Shown one piece after another: positions 9,606 to 19,822 of a stretch of 47,876 bases of DNA. The position numbers and the translations under genes were made by a program. This DNA comes from Deltaproteobacteria bacterium GWC2_42_11. GTDB taxonomy: Bacteria; Desulfobacterota; GWC2-55-46; UBA9637; GWC2-42-11. The notes beneath the pieces are model-generated. The model was not told the DNA's origin, made no database searches, and saw nothing but the letters and a program-made list of their open reading frames with translations. How positions within the stretch are numbered: the stretch's first letter is position 1; each line of letters begins with the position of its first letter. The DNA lies in assembly GCA_001797495.1 (NCBI GenBank), contig MGPS01000073.1, positions 1-47,876 of the forward strand. Direction: 5' to 3'.

Positions 9606-10358
9606 ATGAAAATATCTGACAACTCCCTCGCAGGCAAGACTGCCCTTGTAACAGGAGGGGCAGTGCGTATCGGCAGTGCAATGGTTAACGCCCTCGCAAA
9701 AAATGGGGTAAATGTTGTTATCCATTACCATGCCTCAGAAGATGAGGCAGAAAAACTTGTCAAAGAGATTAAAAAACTCGGGGTAAATGGGTGTAAAGTA
9801 TGTGCAGATTTATCTAGAGTCCATGAAACCGAAGAACTGTTTAAGGAGGTTCAGTCAAAGGCAGGCAAAATCGATTTCCTGATAAACAGCGCCGCGGTTT
9901 TTGACAAATCCAGTATCCCGGATATATCTATTGAAAACCTCCACCGCACTTTAATGATAAACTCTTTTGCACCACTGCTATTGTCCCGTAAATTTTCAAA
10001 ACAGACAAACAAAGGGGCAATAATCAATTTACTGGACAGCCGTGTAACCCGATACGACTTGAAAAGGGTTTCATACCAATTGAGTAAAAACCTGTTATGC
10101 CATCTTACAAAGATGATGGCGCTGGAGTTTGCACCTGATATACGAGTGAATGCTGTTGCACCCGGTTTAATACTGCCTCCTTGCGGGAAAGATGAGTCCT
10201 ATATTGAAAAAGAGCGGCACAGAAACTTATTGCAGCAAGGCGGCAAATTGAATAATATAACCGATACAATCATCTTCCTCCTTTCAAACGAGTTTGTTAC
10301 AGGAGAAACCATATTTGTGGACGGCGGCGAAAATTTAAAGGAAAGGCTTTTAGATTAG
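9606..10358 (+). CDS. SDR-family oxidoreductase, FolM/pteridine-reductase-like
   Basis: GKTALVTGGAVRIGSAMVNALAKNG Rossmann motif, YQLSK catalytic motif; followed directly by a FolB-like gene. Confidence 0.75.
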   Translation: MKISDNSLAGKTALVTGGAVRIGSAMVNALAKNGVNVVIHYHASEDEAEKLVKEIKKLGVNGCKVCADLSRVHETEELFKEVQSKAGKIDFLINSAAVFDKSSIPDISIENLHRTLMINSFAPLLLSRKFSKQTNKGAIINLLDSRVTRYDLKRVSYQLSKNLLCHLTKMMALEFAPDIRVNAVAPGLILPPCGKDESYIEKERHRNLLQQGGKLNNITDTIIFLLSNEFVTGETIFVDGGENLKERLLD

Positions 10359-10359
10359 A

Positions 10360-10732
10360 ATGCAAGAAAACCTTGATAAAATTTATATCCGGGACCTTTT
10401 GCTTCGCTGCATAGTTGGCATCAACCCCGAGGAACGTAGGGAGAAACAGGATGTTATTATAAATGTAGCGCTCAATTGCGACTTAAGGCATGCCTGTTCA
10501 ACTGACTGCATAGAGGATACAATAGACTATAAGAATATAAAAAAGGGCATAATATCTCTTGTGGAAAACTCCTCTTTCCTTTTGATTGAAAAACTATGTG
10601 GCGAGATAGCCGCACTCTGTCTTAAGAATAAGAGGGTGCAGGGCTGTGACTGTTACCGTTGACAAGCCAGGGGCGCTCCGCTACTGCCGTTCTGTTGCAG
10701 TAGAAATTACCCGCAGGCACAACAATGCCTGA
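10360..10732 (+). pseudogene. folB: Dihydroneopterin aldolase family (FolB/FolX) with a single-nucleotide frameshift near 10640
   Basis: Frame 1: MQENLDKIYIRDLLLRCIVGINPEERREKQDVIINVAL...; after CAGG the other frame continues VTVTVDKPGALRYCRSVAVEITRRHNNA*, the expected C-terminus. Confidence 0.75.
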
Positions 10733-10910
10733 TGATAAAAGAGTAAAGGCTTATATCTGAAACCCGACCTTGAATTTACAGAAAGGTTAAGAAAGAAGAT
10801 TCACGGAGATCTGTGAATTAAAATACTGTTGCTTTTTTGGGGGAGAAAAGTATAATTTCGGGACATATCTTTTTAACAGGATTGCAGTAGAGGCTAAAGC
10901 CTCGCTGTGA

Positions 10911-12263
<1,353 letters not shown>

Positions 12264-12290
12264 TTACTAATGCTGTGGCATATAAATTCC

Positions 12291-12414
12291 AATGGCAAAG
12301 TAAAAAGCTCCAGATGCAAAGCGGAGTAAGGCTTCAAGCGAGGCATACTTTTTTGTATGTTGAGCGCAGAAGCCGCAGCGACAACACAGCAGATGGACTT
12401 TTTACAAAGCCATT
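12291..12414. repeat. ~124-bp imperfect inverted-repeat element (MITE/REP-like) ending exactly at the next start codon
   Basis: AATGGCAAAGTAAAAAGCTCCAGATGC ... GCAGATGGACTTTTTACAAAGCCATT with nested stems GGCTTC/GAAGCC and CATAC/GTATG. Confidence 0.75.
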
Positions 12415-12753
12415 ATGATTGAACATTACGAATTCGGCAAAATAATCATTGACGGCAGGACATTTACGAGCGATTTAATAATCCTTCCTGACAGGATAAT
12501 AGACAACTGGTGGAGGAAGGAAGGACATAATCTAGTCCTTGCTGATATAGAGGTTGTTATGCTTGAATGGCCCATAACCCTTGTTATAGGCACAGGCGCA
12601 GACGGCATGATGAAGGTTTCAAAAGAGATAAGAAGAATGCTGCCTTTGCGAGGCATAAAAATCATTGAGATGAAGACAAAAGAGGCTTGCGAGGCATATA
12701 ATGAAATGTATAGGTTTGAAAAAACTGCTGCTGCCCTGCATCTTACTTGCTAA
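12415..12753 (+). CDS. Mth938-like domain protein (DUF498)
   Basis: 112 aa; IIIDGRTFTSDLIILPDRI..WWRKEGHNL..DIE.V......LVIGTGADGMMKVS. Confidence 0.8.
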   Translation: MIEHYEFGKIIIDGRTFTSDLIILPDRIIDNWWRKEGHNLVLADIEVVMLEWPITLVIGTGADGMMKVSKEIRRMLPLRGIKIIEMKTKEACEAYNEMYRFEKTAAALHLTC

Positions 12754-12767
12754 ACCAACCAACCCAG

Positions 12768-12830
12768 TTGGCAGTTTACAGTTTGCAGTTTGCATAACTG
12801 CCAATTGCCAACCACCATCTGCCAATTACT
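12768..12830. repeat. Nine-unit palindromic heptad array
   Basis: TTGGCAG TTTACAG TTTGCAG TTTGCAT AACTGCC AATTGCC AACCACC ATCTGCC AATTACT; second half resembles the reverse complement of the first. Confidence 0.85.
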
Positions 12831-12842
12831 GAAGGAGACATT

Positions 12843-14168
12843 ATGTCAGCAGACACAATATGGCTTGAAGCCGCTATAATATTTATACTTATCCTTGCAA
12901 ATGGTTTTCTTGCAGGCGCTGAGATTGCAATAATCTCTGCGAGGAGAAGTAAACTTGAGCAGATGGAAAAGGAAGGAAGGCAGTCTGCTGCAATTGTAAA
13001 GGGGCTGAAAGACAACCCAGAAAAATTCCTTGCAACGGTTCAGGTCGGCATAACTTTTGTCGGAAGTCTTGCAGCCGCAGTTGGCGGCGTCGCTGCCATT
13101 GAGTTTTTAAAGCCTGTACTTCAAAGTATCCCGGTTTGGCCATTGTATGTCTTAAGCGAGGCGATATCTGTTGCCATTGTTGTAATAGTTATTTCCTATG
13201 TTACCCTCATACTGGGCGAACTTGTGCCCAAATCAATAGCGCTTCGCTATGCAGAAGGGTTTGCGTGTTTTTCCGCAAGACCCATTGATTATCTTGCAAG
13301 GGTATCATCTCTATTTGTAAGGATATTGACAGCATCTACAAATTTTATCTTAAAACTTTTTGGCGCAAAGGGACTTGAGGAAAGGGCGTTTGTATCAGAG
13401 GAGGAGATAAAATACTTTATAAAAGAAGGTATGGGAAAGGGGATATTTGAGGAGACAGAGCAGGAACTAATCCACAGCGTATTTGATTTTGCAGATACTA
13501 CTGTAAAAGAGGTAATGGTGCCAAAACACAAGTTCAGCGCCATTGATATAGATACACACCATGACAAGGTCTTGGACTTCCTGATAGAAACAGGTTTTTC
13601 CAGATACCCTGTGTACAGGGAAACACCTGACCAGATAGTGGGCATACTTTATAATAAAGATGTATTTAAGGTGCTGAAAGAGAATAGACCGCTGGTTTTG
13701 AGCGAGATAGTCCGCACACCATACTTTGTCCCCGACACAATCATGATAAGCAAACTCTTAAAAGACATGCAGAAAAAAAGGGTGCATATGGCGATTGTGG
13801 TGAATGAACACGGCGATGTAGACGGCCTTGTGACTATTGAAGACCTGCTTGAAGAGATAGTCGGCGAGATAGAGGACGAGTATGATGTAGAAAAAGGGGG
13901 GCTTATTGAAAAACTCAAAAACGGCACAATGATAATAGATGGCTCTGCATCTATACGGGATTTAAGGGATGTGGGACTCCCGTTTGAAGAAACAGAGGAG
14001 TTCCACACGCTTGCAGGATTTATGCTTGCAAAACTTCAAAAAATACCAAGGGGCGGCGAATTTGTAAACCACGCAGGTTACAGGTTTACAATTGTTGATG
14101 TTGAAGGGAAAAGGGTAGTGAAGGTGAAGGTGGAGCCGTTAGTAAAAGAGGTCGTACAGAGTAAGTAA
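12843..14168 (+). CDS. CNNM/CorC-HlyC family membrane protein with CBS domains (hemolysin family)
   Basis: 441 aa; N-terminal DUF21 TM region, VKEVMVPK, HMAIVVNEHGDVDGLVTIEDLLEEIVGEIEDEYD. Confidence 0.93.
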   Translation: MSADTIWLEAAIIFILILANGFLAGAEIAIISARRSKLEQMEKEGRQSAAIVKGLKDNPEKFLATVQVGITFVGSLAAAVGGVAAIEFLKPVLQSIPVWPLYVLSEAISVAIVVIVISYVTLILGELVPKSIALRYAEGFACFSARPIDYLARVSSLFVRILTASTNFILKLFGAKGLEERAFVSEEEIKYFIKEGMGKGIFEETEQELIHSVFDFADTTVKEVMVPKHKFSAIDIDTHHDKVLDFLIETGFSRYPVYRETPDQIVGILYNKDVFKVLKENRPLVLSEIVRTPYFVPDTIMISKLLKDMQKKRVHMAIVVNEHGDVDGLVTIEDLLEEIVGEIEDEYDVEKGGLIEKLKNGTMIIDGSASIRDLRDVGLPFEETEEFHTLAGFMLAKLQKIPRGGEFVNHAGYRFTIVDVEGKRVVKVKVEPLVKEVVQSK

Positions 14169-14206
14169 AAAATAAAGGGGACAGCCTGACCATCCCGATT
14201 CTCTTC

Positions 14207-14530
14207 TTATTTTATCGGTTCCTTCAGAGTTTCCCTGTATGTTCTTGCTTTTTTGAGGGTATCTTCCATCTCTTTGATAGATGTCTTCGATGGGTCATAA
14301 TAAACCGTATTTATCTCCATAGAGTTATAAAACCCCTTTTCCACTTTCTTAATGCCTTCAAGCCCCTCCAGGGCTTCTTTGCCTATATCAAATCACCCTA
14401 CCGCAAAAGTGACTGCCGCCTTTTTATTATCTTCTGCAAAAGATGTCTGATTTGTTATAGTTATAGCAACAAATAAAATAACTAAAAGTCCTAAAAAGAT
14501 AGATTTTTTAAACAAACTAACAAGATACAT
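14207..14530 (-). CDS. Candidate selenoprotein: secreted HMA-like protein with in-frame UGA at 14393-14395
   Basis: MYLVSLFKKSIFLGLLVILFVAITITNQTSFAEDNKKAAVTFAVG-[UGA]-FDIGKEALEGLEGIKKVEKGFYNSMEINTVYYDPSKTSIKEMEDTLKKARTYRETLKEPIK*; hairpin AAGCCC-UGGAG-GGGCUU 16 nt after UGA. Confidence 0.6.
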
Positions 14531-14612
14531 AATTTTAATCCTCCTTGTGATAAGAGAACAGTGCCTTGTTATCTGCTGTGGTTTATTATCTTCCAAATTA
14601 ACTATACTACAG

Positions 14613-17600
14613 TCACGTTTTATAATCAATATCTGCTTTCCCCCCCGGACTTCTTGCTAAAAACCTTGCACTCTTTTTTCTTATCTCTTCAAAGAGAAGT
14701 AAAATCAAAGGAAAGAAGGAAAGGAGAATCAGGTCATTTATCTCAAGCGGCGCGAGTCCAAATACCTTCTGCAGAAATGGTATGTAGATTAGGGCTGATA
14801 TTAAGATAACCTCAACAAGTATGCCGAATAAGACAAACCTGTTTTTGAAAAGTCCTATTGTGAATATAGATTCCTTTTCTGTCCTGCATGCAAAGACATT
14901 ACCTATCTGGGATGCAACTATGCCTGCAAGGGTCATGGTTGTGGCGGTTGTATAGATTATACCTTCTGATGGCATAGATGTTCCCCACTGCCAGCCTTTG
15001 CTCAAATACACAAAATAAAAACCAGCCATACAGAACAGAGCCTCAATTGGCCCAAGAAAAAAATATGCCCTTGAGAGCAATTTAAAGTCCAAAAGCCTTT
15101 TATTTCTTGGTCTCGGCGGCTCATCCATTATCCCCTTTTCAGGAGGTTCAACGCCAAGTCCGAGTGCAGGCACAACATCTGTGCCCAAATCCACAGCAAG
15201 TATCTGCATCACTGTCAGAGGCAGAGGTATTTTAAACATAACAAAGGCAATAAACGGGATAATCTCAGGTATGTTGCTGGCAAAGATATATGTCACAAAT
15301 TTTTTTATGTTTGCATAAACTGCCCTGCCTTCTTTTATTGCCTCAACAATGGTTGCAAAATTATCATCTGTTAGGATTATCTCTGCGGATTCTTTTGCAA
15401 CATCGCTCCCGCGCATACCCATTGCAATTCCTATGTCAGCCTTCTTTAGAGCAGGCGCATCATTCACGCCGTCCCCTGTAACAGCAACAACCTCGCCAAT
15501 TGACTGAAGCACCTCAACAATCCTTAATTTATCCTTTGGCTCAACCCTTGCAAAGATTATCTCTCCATGTTTTAAAATCTCTTTTAATTCTCTGTGGGAT
15601 AATCTGGATAGTTCAGCGCCTGTTATTATCTTTGTTCTGTCTTTATCTATTCCCGCCTTTTTTGCTATTGCCTCTGCTGTTAGTCCGTAGTCACCTGTTA
15701 TCATTACTATCCGTATCCCTGCCTTATGGCACATAGAAACAGCGTCCTTTACCTCTGGTCTCAGCGGGTCATTTATTGCAATAAGTCCTAAAAATATCAA
15801 ATCCCTCTCAACCTCATCTGCTGTGTATTTTGTTTCGTCCTGTGTCAGACTGTGATTGTGGTGACTGCCGGCTATTTCTTTATACGCAACTGCCAGTATC
15901 CTCAAACCTTCTGACGCCATTAAATCATTCTGCTTTAAGATTTCATTTCTTTTTTCTTCAGTAAGGTTAATAACCCCTTCACCTGTTTTTATATATGCAG
16001 AGAGTTTTAATATCTCAAGAGGCGCACCTTTTACATATGCTGTAACCTCCTTGCCCGCGCCCAGAGGGCACCCGCTATGCCCCATGCCCCTCTCATGTAT
16101 CGTGGTCATCCTCTTCCTTACCCTCTCGAATGGCAGATGTCCAATTCTGGGGTTTGTCTTTTTCATTTCATCACGATTAAGTCCTGCTTTTTCTGCAGTA
16201 ACAATCAAAGCGCCTTCTGTAGGGTCTCCTGAAATTAACCAGAAAGGTTTTTCTGAGGATGGTTGTATAAGATGTGCATTGCTGCAGAGACTGGCAGCCT
16301 TTAAGATTTCAATCACACCTTCGTCTTTCAATGCCTGTTCTTCCAGTATACTGTCATTTAGCAAAAATCTGCCAACAGGCTTATAACCTGTGCCTGCAAC
16401 TTCAATTATCTTTCCATTTACCCACAACCTCGTAACACACATCTCATTGGTTGTGAGTGTCCCTGTCTTGTCAGTGCATATAACTGTTGTGCAGCCAAGG
16501 GTTTCAACAGCAGAGAGTTTTTTTACAATAGCCTTTTTCTTTGCCATCCTCTGCACACCCATGGCAAGGGAAAGGGTTACCGTGGGGAGCAGTCCCTCAG
16601 GCACATTTGCAACGATGATGCCTATGGCAAATATAAAACTCGCTGCAAGGGAAAGTCCGCCCAGGTTGTATCCAAGTCCAAAGAATATAATCCCTGTGGT
16701 AAGGGCTATAACTGTTACAGTCTTTGTTACCCGGATCATCTCCTTTTGAAGGGGGCTCATCTCATCCTTTATTGCCTGAGTCAGATATGCGACCTTGCCT
16801 ATTTCAGTGTCCATGCCTGTTGCTGTAACAACTGCCCTTCCCTGCCCTGAAATAACCCCTGTGCCTGCAAATATGAGATTAGGCATTTCAGTCCATATAA
16901 AGTTTTTTCCGTTTTCAATAGACTCCGCTGTTTTATAAACAGGCTTTGATTCACCGGTCAGGGCACTATTATCAACCCGCATGTTCTCTGCTTCAATAAG
17001 CCTCCCATCAGCAGTCATATTATCCCCCTCTGAAAGGAGAACAATATCCCCCGGTACGATCTTTTCCGCTGAAATTTCTTTTTCAATGCCGCCCCTCAGG
17101 GCATTTACCTTTTGCGGCAGGAGTCTCTGAAGCGCCTCTACAGCCTTTTCTGCCTTATATTCCTGCCAGAAACTGAAAAGTGCATTTATAATAATTACAA
17201 GAAATATTGCCCATCCAAGTTCAGGCATGCCGGCAATAAATGCCATTGCACCGCCCAGCCATAAAAGGAGTGCAAAGAGATTTGTAAGGTTCTGCAGGAA
17301 ATCATAAATAAGTCTTTTTTTCTTTATCCTCCTGATAACATTTTGACCAACGATTCCAAGCCGCTTTTCAGCCTCTTCATTTGTAAGCCCGTTTTCTGCT
17401 GTATTGAGTTCTGAAAATATCTCTTCCCTGCTTAAAGGGATATATGCATCCCTTCCCATGCCCTCTTCCATATTTACTGCCTTTATAATATCTTCCTTTA
17501 TCTTTGCTGTAAGGAGTTTATGCCTGAATGCCCTGTTTAAAAGAAACCCTTCCAGTTTTGAAAGTATCTGGAAGTGCGTCCCGCTCTCCTTTATGGGAGA

Positions 17601-17909
17601 TATGATGAGAAAGATGATATGTATATTTTGCTTTCGTTTCATTGGATGTGGAATCCCGCGGGGAGAGACTGCAATGACAATCTTTATATCATCAACAGCT
17701 TCTGATATAGAGTGGAATATTGCGGAGCCTGTGCCTGAAAGTATGCCGTCAATACTCTCATGGTCTAAAAATGTTTTTATGGATTCCTCTGTTCCGCATT
17801 CTCTGCCAAGAATGCAGACCATATTTTTCAATGCATCCCTGTGGCTCCGTACATTGAGGTTAAGGAGGATTTGTTTATCTGATAGAAATTGTGAGAGGTT
17901 TAGGGTCAT
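14613..17909 (-). CDS. P-type cation-transporting ATPase (type II) with N-terminal PTS EIIA-Ntr-like domain
   Basis: 1098 aa; CTDKTGTLTTNEM, ANVPEGLLPTVTLS, MITGDYGLTA, TGDGVNDAPALKKADIG; first ~150 aa resemble PtsN (GSAIFHS, FLIISPIKESGTHFQILSKLEGFL). Confidence 0.9.
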   Translation of the reverse strand: MTLNLSQFLSDKQILLNLNVRSHRDALKNMVCILGRECGTEESIKTFLDHESIDGILSGTGSAIFHSISEAVDDIKIVIAVSPRGIPHPMKRKQNIHIIFLIISPIKESGTHFQILSKLEGFLLNRAFRHKLLTAKIKEDIIKAVNMEEGMGRDAYIPLSREEIFSELNTAENGLTNEEAEKRLGIVGQNVIRRIKKKRLIYDFLQNLTNLFALLLWLGGAMAFIAGMPELGWAIFLVIIINALFSFWQEYKAEKAVEALQRLLPQKVNALRGGIEKEISAEKIVPGDIVLLSEGDNMTADGRLIEAENMRVDNSALTGESKPVYKTAESIENGKNFIWTEMPNLIFAGTGVISGQGRAVVTATGMDTEIGKVAYLTQAIKDEMSPLQKEMIRVTKTVTVIALTTGIIFFGLGYNLGGLSLAASFIFAIGIIVANVPEGLLPTVTLSLAMGVQRMAKKKAIVKKLSAVETLGCTTVICTDKTGTLTTNEMCVTRLWVNGKIIEVAGTGYKPVGRFLLNDSILEEQALKDEGVIEILKAASLCSNAHLIQPSSEKPFWLISGDPTEGALIVTAEKAGLNRDEMKKTNPRIGHLPFERVRKRMTTIHERGMGHSGCPLGAGKEVTAYVKGAPLEILKLSAYIKTGEGVINLTEEKRNEILKQNDLMASEGLRILAVAYKEIAGSHHNHSLTQDETKYTADEVERDLIFLGLIAINDPLRPEVKDAVSMCHKAGIRIVMITGDYGLTAEAIAKKAGIDKDRTKIITGAELSRLSHRELKEILKHGEIIFARVEPKDKLRIVEVLQSIGEVVAVTGDGVNDAPALKKADIGIAMGMRGSDVAKESAEIILTDDNFATIVEAIKEGRAVYANIKKFVTYIFASNIPEIIPFIAFVMFKIPLPLTVMQILAVDLGTDVVPALGLGVEPPEKGIMDEPPRPRNKRLLDFKLLSRAYFFLGPIEALFCMAGFYFVYLSKGWQWGTSMPSEGIIYTTATTMTLAGIVASQIGNVFACRTEKESIFTIGLFKNRFVLFGILVEVILISALIYIPFLQKVFGLAPLEINDLILLSFFPLILLLFEEIRKKSARFLARSPGGKADIDYKT

Positions 17910-17956
17910 TTTTTAACATTAACCGCTTAATTTTCGGAAAATCACCTCTTATCAAG

Positions 17957-19693
17957 TTACTTTCTTTTCAATATCTTTAGCGCCTTATTCAGCGGCATTG
18001 TATTCAACACATCCTTCTTTTCCAGCCAGCCCCTGCGGGCTGTGTATATGCCGAACCTTATATTTTCCAGATGGAATCTGCTGTGGGAGTCTGTTGATAT
18101 TGCGATCATCACACCCATTTCTTTTGCAAGTTTGCAGTGTATGTCATTCAAATCCAGCCTGTCAGGATATGAATTCAACTCCATTATTACATTGTGCATC
18201 TTTGTAGCCCTTAAAACCTCTGTCATATTTACTGCATAAGGCATCCTCTCGTTTATAAGCCTGCCTGTCGGATGTGCGATTATATGTACAATGCCTGATG
18301 ATATTGCCTTTACAATCCGTGCAGTCATCTCCCCTTCTGTCATATTGAACCTTGAATGAACAGCAGCGGCAACCACATCAAGTTTAGCCAGAACATCCTT
18401 ATCCAAATCCAGTGAACCGTCAGCCTTGATATCCACCTCTATACCTTTTAGGACCGTAAACCGTGAACCGTAAACCGTGAACCGTTTGTTGAGTTTGTCT
18501 ATCTCCTCAATCTGTCTTAAAACCCTTTTTTCATCAAGCCCATGGGCAATGCTCACTGCCTTTGAATGGTCTGTTATTGCAATATACTCATAACCCTGTT
18601 TAATTGCAGATTCAACCATCTCATCAAGGGTGCTGGCGCCGTCGGTCTCTGTTGTATGGACATGCAGGTCCCCCTTCAAATCTTTCACATCTATTAAATG
18701 CGGAAGTTTATCATTTAATGCAGATTCTATCTCGCCTGCATTTTCCCTGATTTCAGGCGGTATCCACGGAAGCCCCACTGCCCTGTAAACATCCTCCTCT
18801 GTTTCGCCTGCAATCCATTTATCCGTTTTCTCATCAAACACGCCGTATTCACTCACCTTGAGGCCCATCTTCTTTGCCCTTTCCCTTATTGCAATATTAT
18901 GCGCTTTTGAACCTGTAAAATACTGAAGCGCCGCGCCATACGATTTTTTATCGAGAACCCTTACATCTGCCTGAAGCCCGCACCGCAGTATTACTGTTGA
19001 TTTTGTATCGCCCTTTGCAAGAACCTCCCTGACCTCCGGATATGCTATAAACCTGTCCATTACACGCGAACCTTTTTTACATGCAACAAGGATATCTATA
19101 TCTCCTATGGTCTCTTTTCTTCTCCTTAAACTCCCTGCCTCTGAAACATGGATTACACCATCAATATTTTTCAGATATTCTATAAGCGGGACTGCATATG
19201 TCATTGCAATACCCAGTTTAAACCGCCCCTTGCTCTGCTTTAGGTTCTCAATCGCCTTTAAAATATTTTCTTCTGTCTTTTCACCCATGCCTGCCAGAGT
19301 GTGGATTTTATGTGCCTTTGCAGCCTTTTCCAAATCAGAGACACTCTGGATGCCAAGTTCTTTGTAAAGTAACTGAACCTTCTTTGGTCCAATGCCTGAC
19401 ACCTGAAGGAGTTCAAGGATGGTCGGCGGAAGTTCTTTTAAGAGTTCATCATGGAACTTGCATTTTCCTGTCTTTACTATCTCAACAATCTTTTCATGGA
19501 TGCTCTTGCCAATCCCGCTTATTTCATCAAGTATGGGCTCATCATTTTCAACGATTGATTTTAGATTTTCAGGGAGTTCTGCAATGACATGCCCTGCATT
19601 TCTGTATGAACGGACTCTGAAGGGGTTTTCATTTTTTATCTCAAGGAGGTCTGCAATCTCATGGAATATCTTTGCAATCTCAATGTTTTCCAT
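17957..19693 (-). CDS. polX: DNA polymerase/3'-5' exonuclease PolX (PolX + PHP domains)
   Basis: Start at MENIEIAKIFHEIADLLEI; HhH repeats, GDIDILVA, DLHVHTTETDGASTLDEMV, ITDHSKA. Confidence 0.93.
   Translation of the reverse strand: MENIEIAKIFHEIADLLEIKNENPFRVRSYRNAGHVIAELPENLKSIVENDEPILDEISGIGKSIHEKIVEIVKTGKCKFHDELLKELPPTILELLQVSGIGPKKVQLLYKELGIQSVSDLEKAAKAHKIHTLAGMGEKTEENILKAIENLKQSKGRFKLGIAMTYAVPLIEYLKNIDGVIHVSEAGSLRRRKETIGDIDILVACKKGSRVMDRFIAYPEVREVLAKGDTKSTVILRCGLQADVRVLDKKSYGAALQYFTGSKAHNIAIRERAKKMGLKVSEYGVFDEKTDKWIAGETEEDVYRAVGLPWIPPEIRENAGEIESALNDKLPHLIDVKDLKGDLHVHTTETDGASTLDEMVESAIKQGYEYIAITDHSKAVSIAHGLDEKRVLRQIEEIDKLNKRFTVYGSRFTVLKGIEVDIKADGSLDLDKDVLAKLDVVAAAVHSRFNMTEGEMTARIVKAISSGIVHIIAHPTGRLINERMPYAVNMTEVLRATKMHNVIMELNSYPDRLDLNDIHCKLAKEMGVMIAISTDSHSRFHLENIRFGIYTARRGWLEKKDVLNTMPLNKALKILKRK
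18454..18488. repeat. Heptad array CCGTAAA CCGTGAA CCGTAAA CCGTGAA CCGTTTG inside polX
   Basis: 5 consecutive 7-mers; encodes KRFTVYGSRFTV just before LKGIEVDI. Confidence 0.9.
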
Positions 19694-19822
19694 ATTGCAA
19701 TGATAACAGATTAAAGATTTGATGGCAATTGTTAACAACCCGTCTCTAAAATATATTGACTATAGTATATGCTCCCTGTTATTTTAAGGCAGAAATTTTT
19801 AGTGTAAAGGAGGATTATTGAA

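Noticed and set aside
10660-10665. TGA ending folB frame 1 as another selenocysteine codon
   Set aside because: Readthrough in the same frame gives nonsense; a one-base frame change gives the expected VTVTVDKPGALRYCRSV ending.
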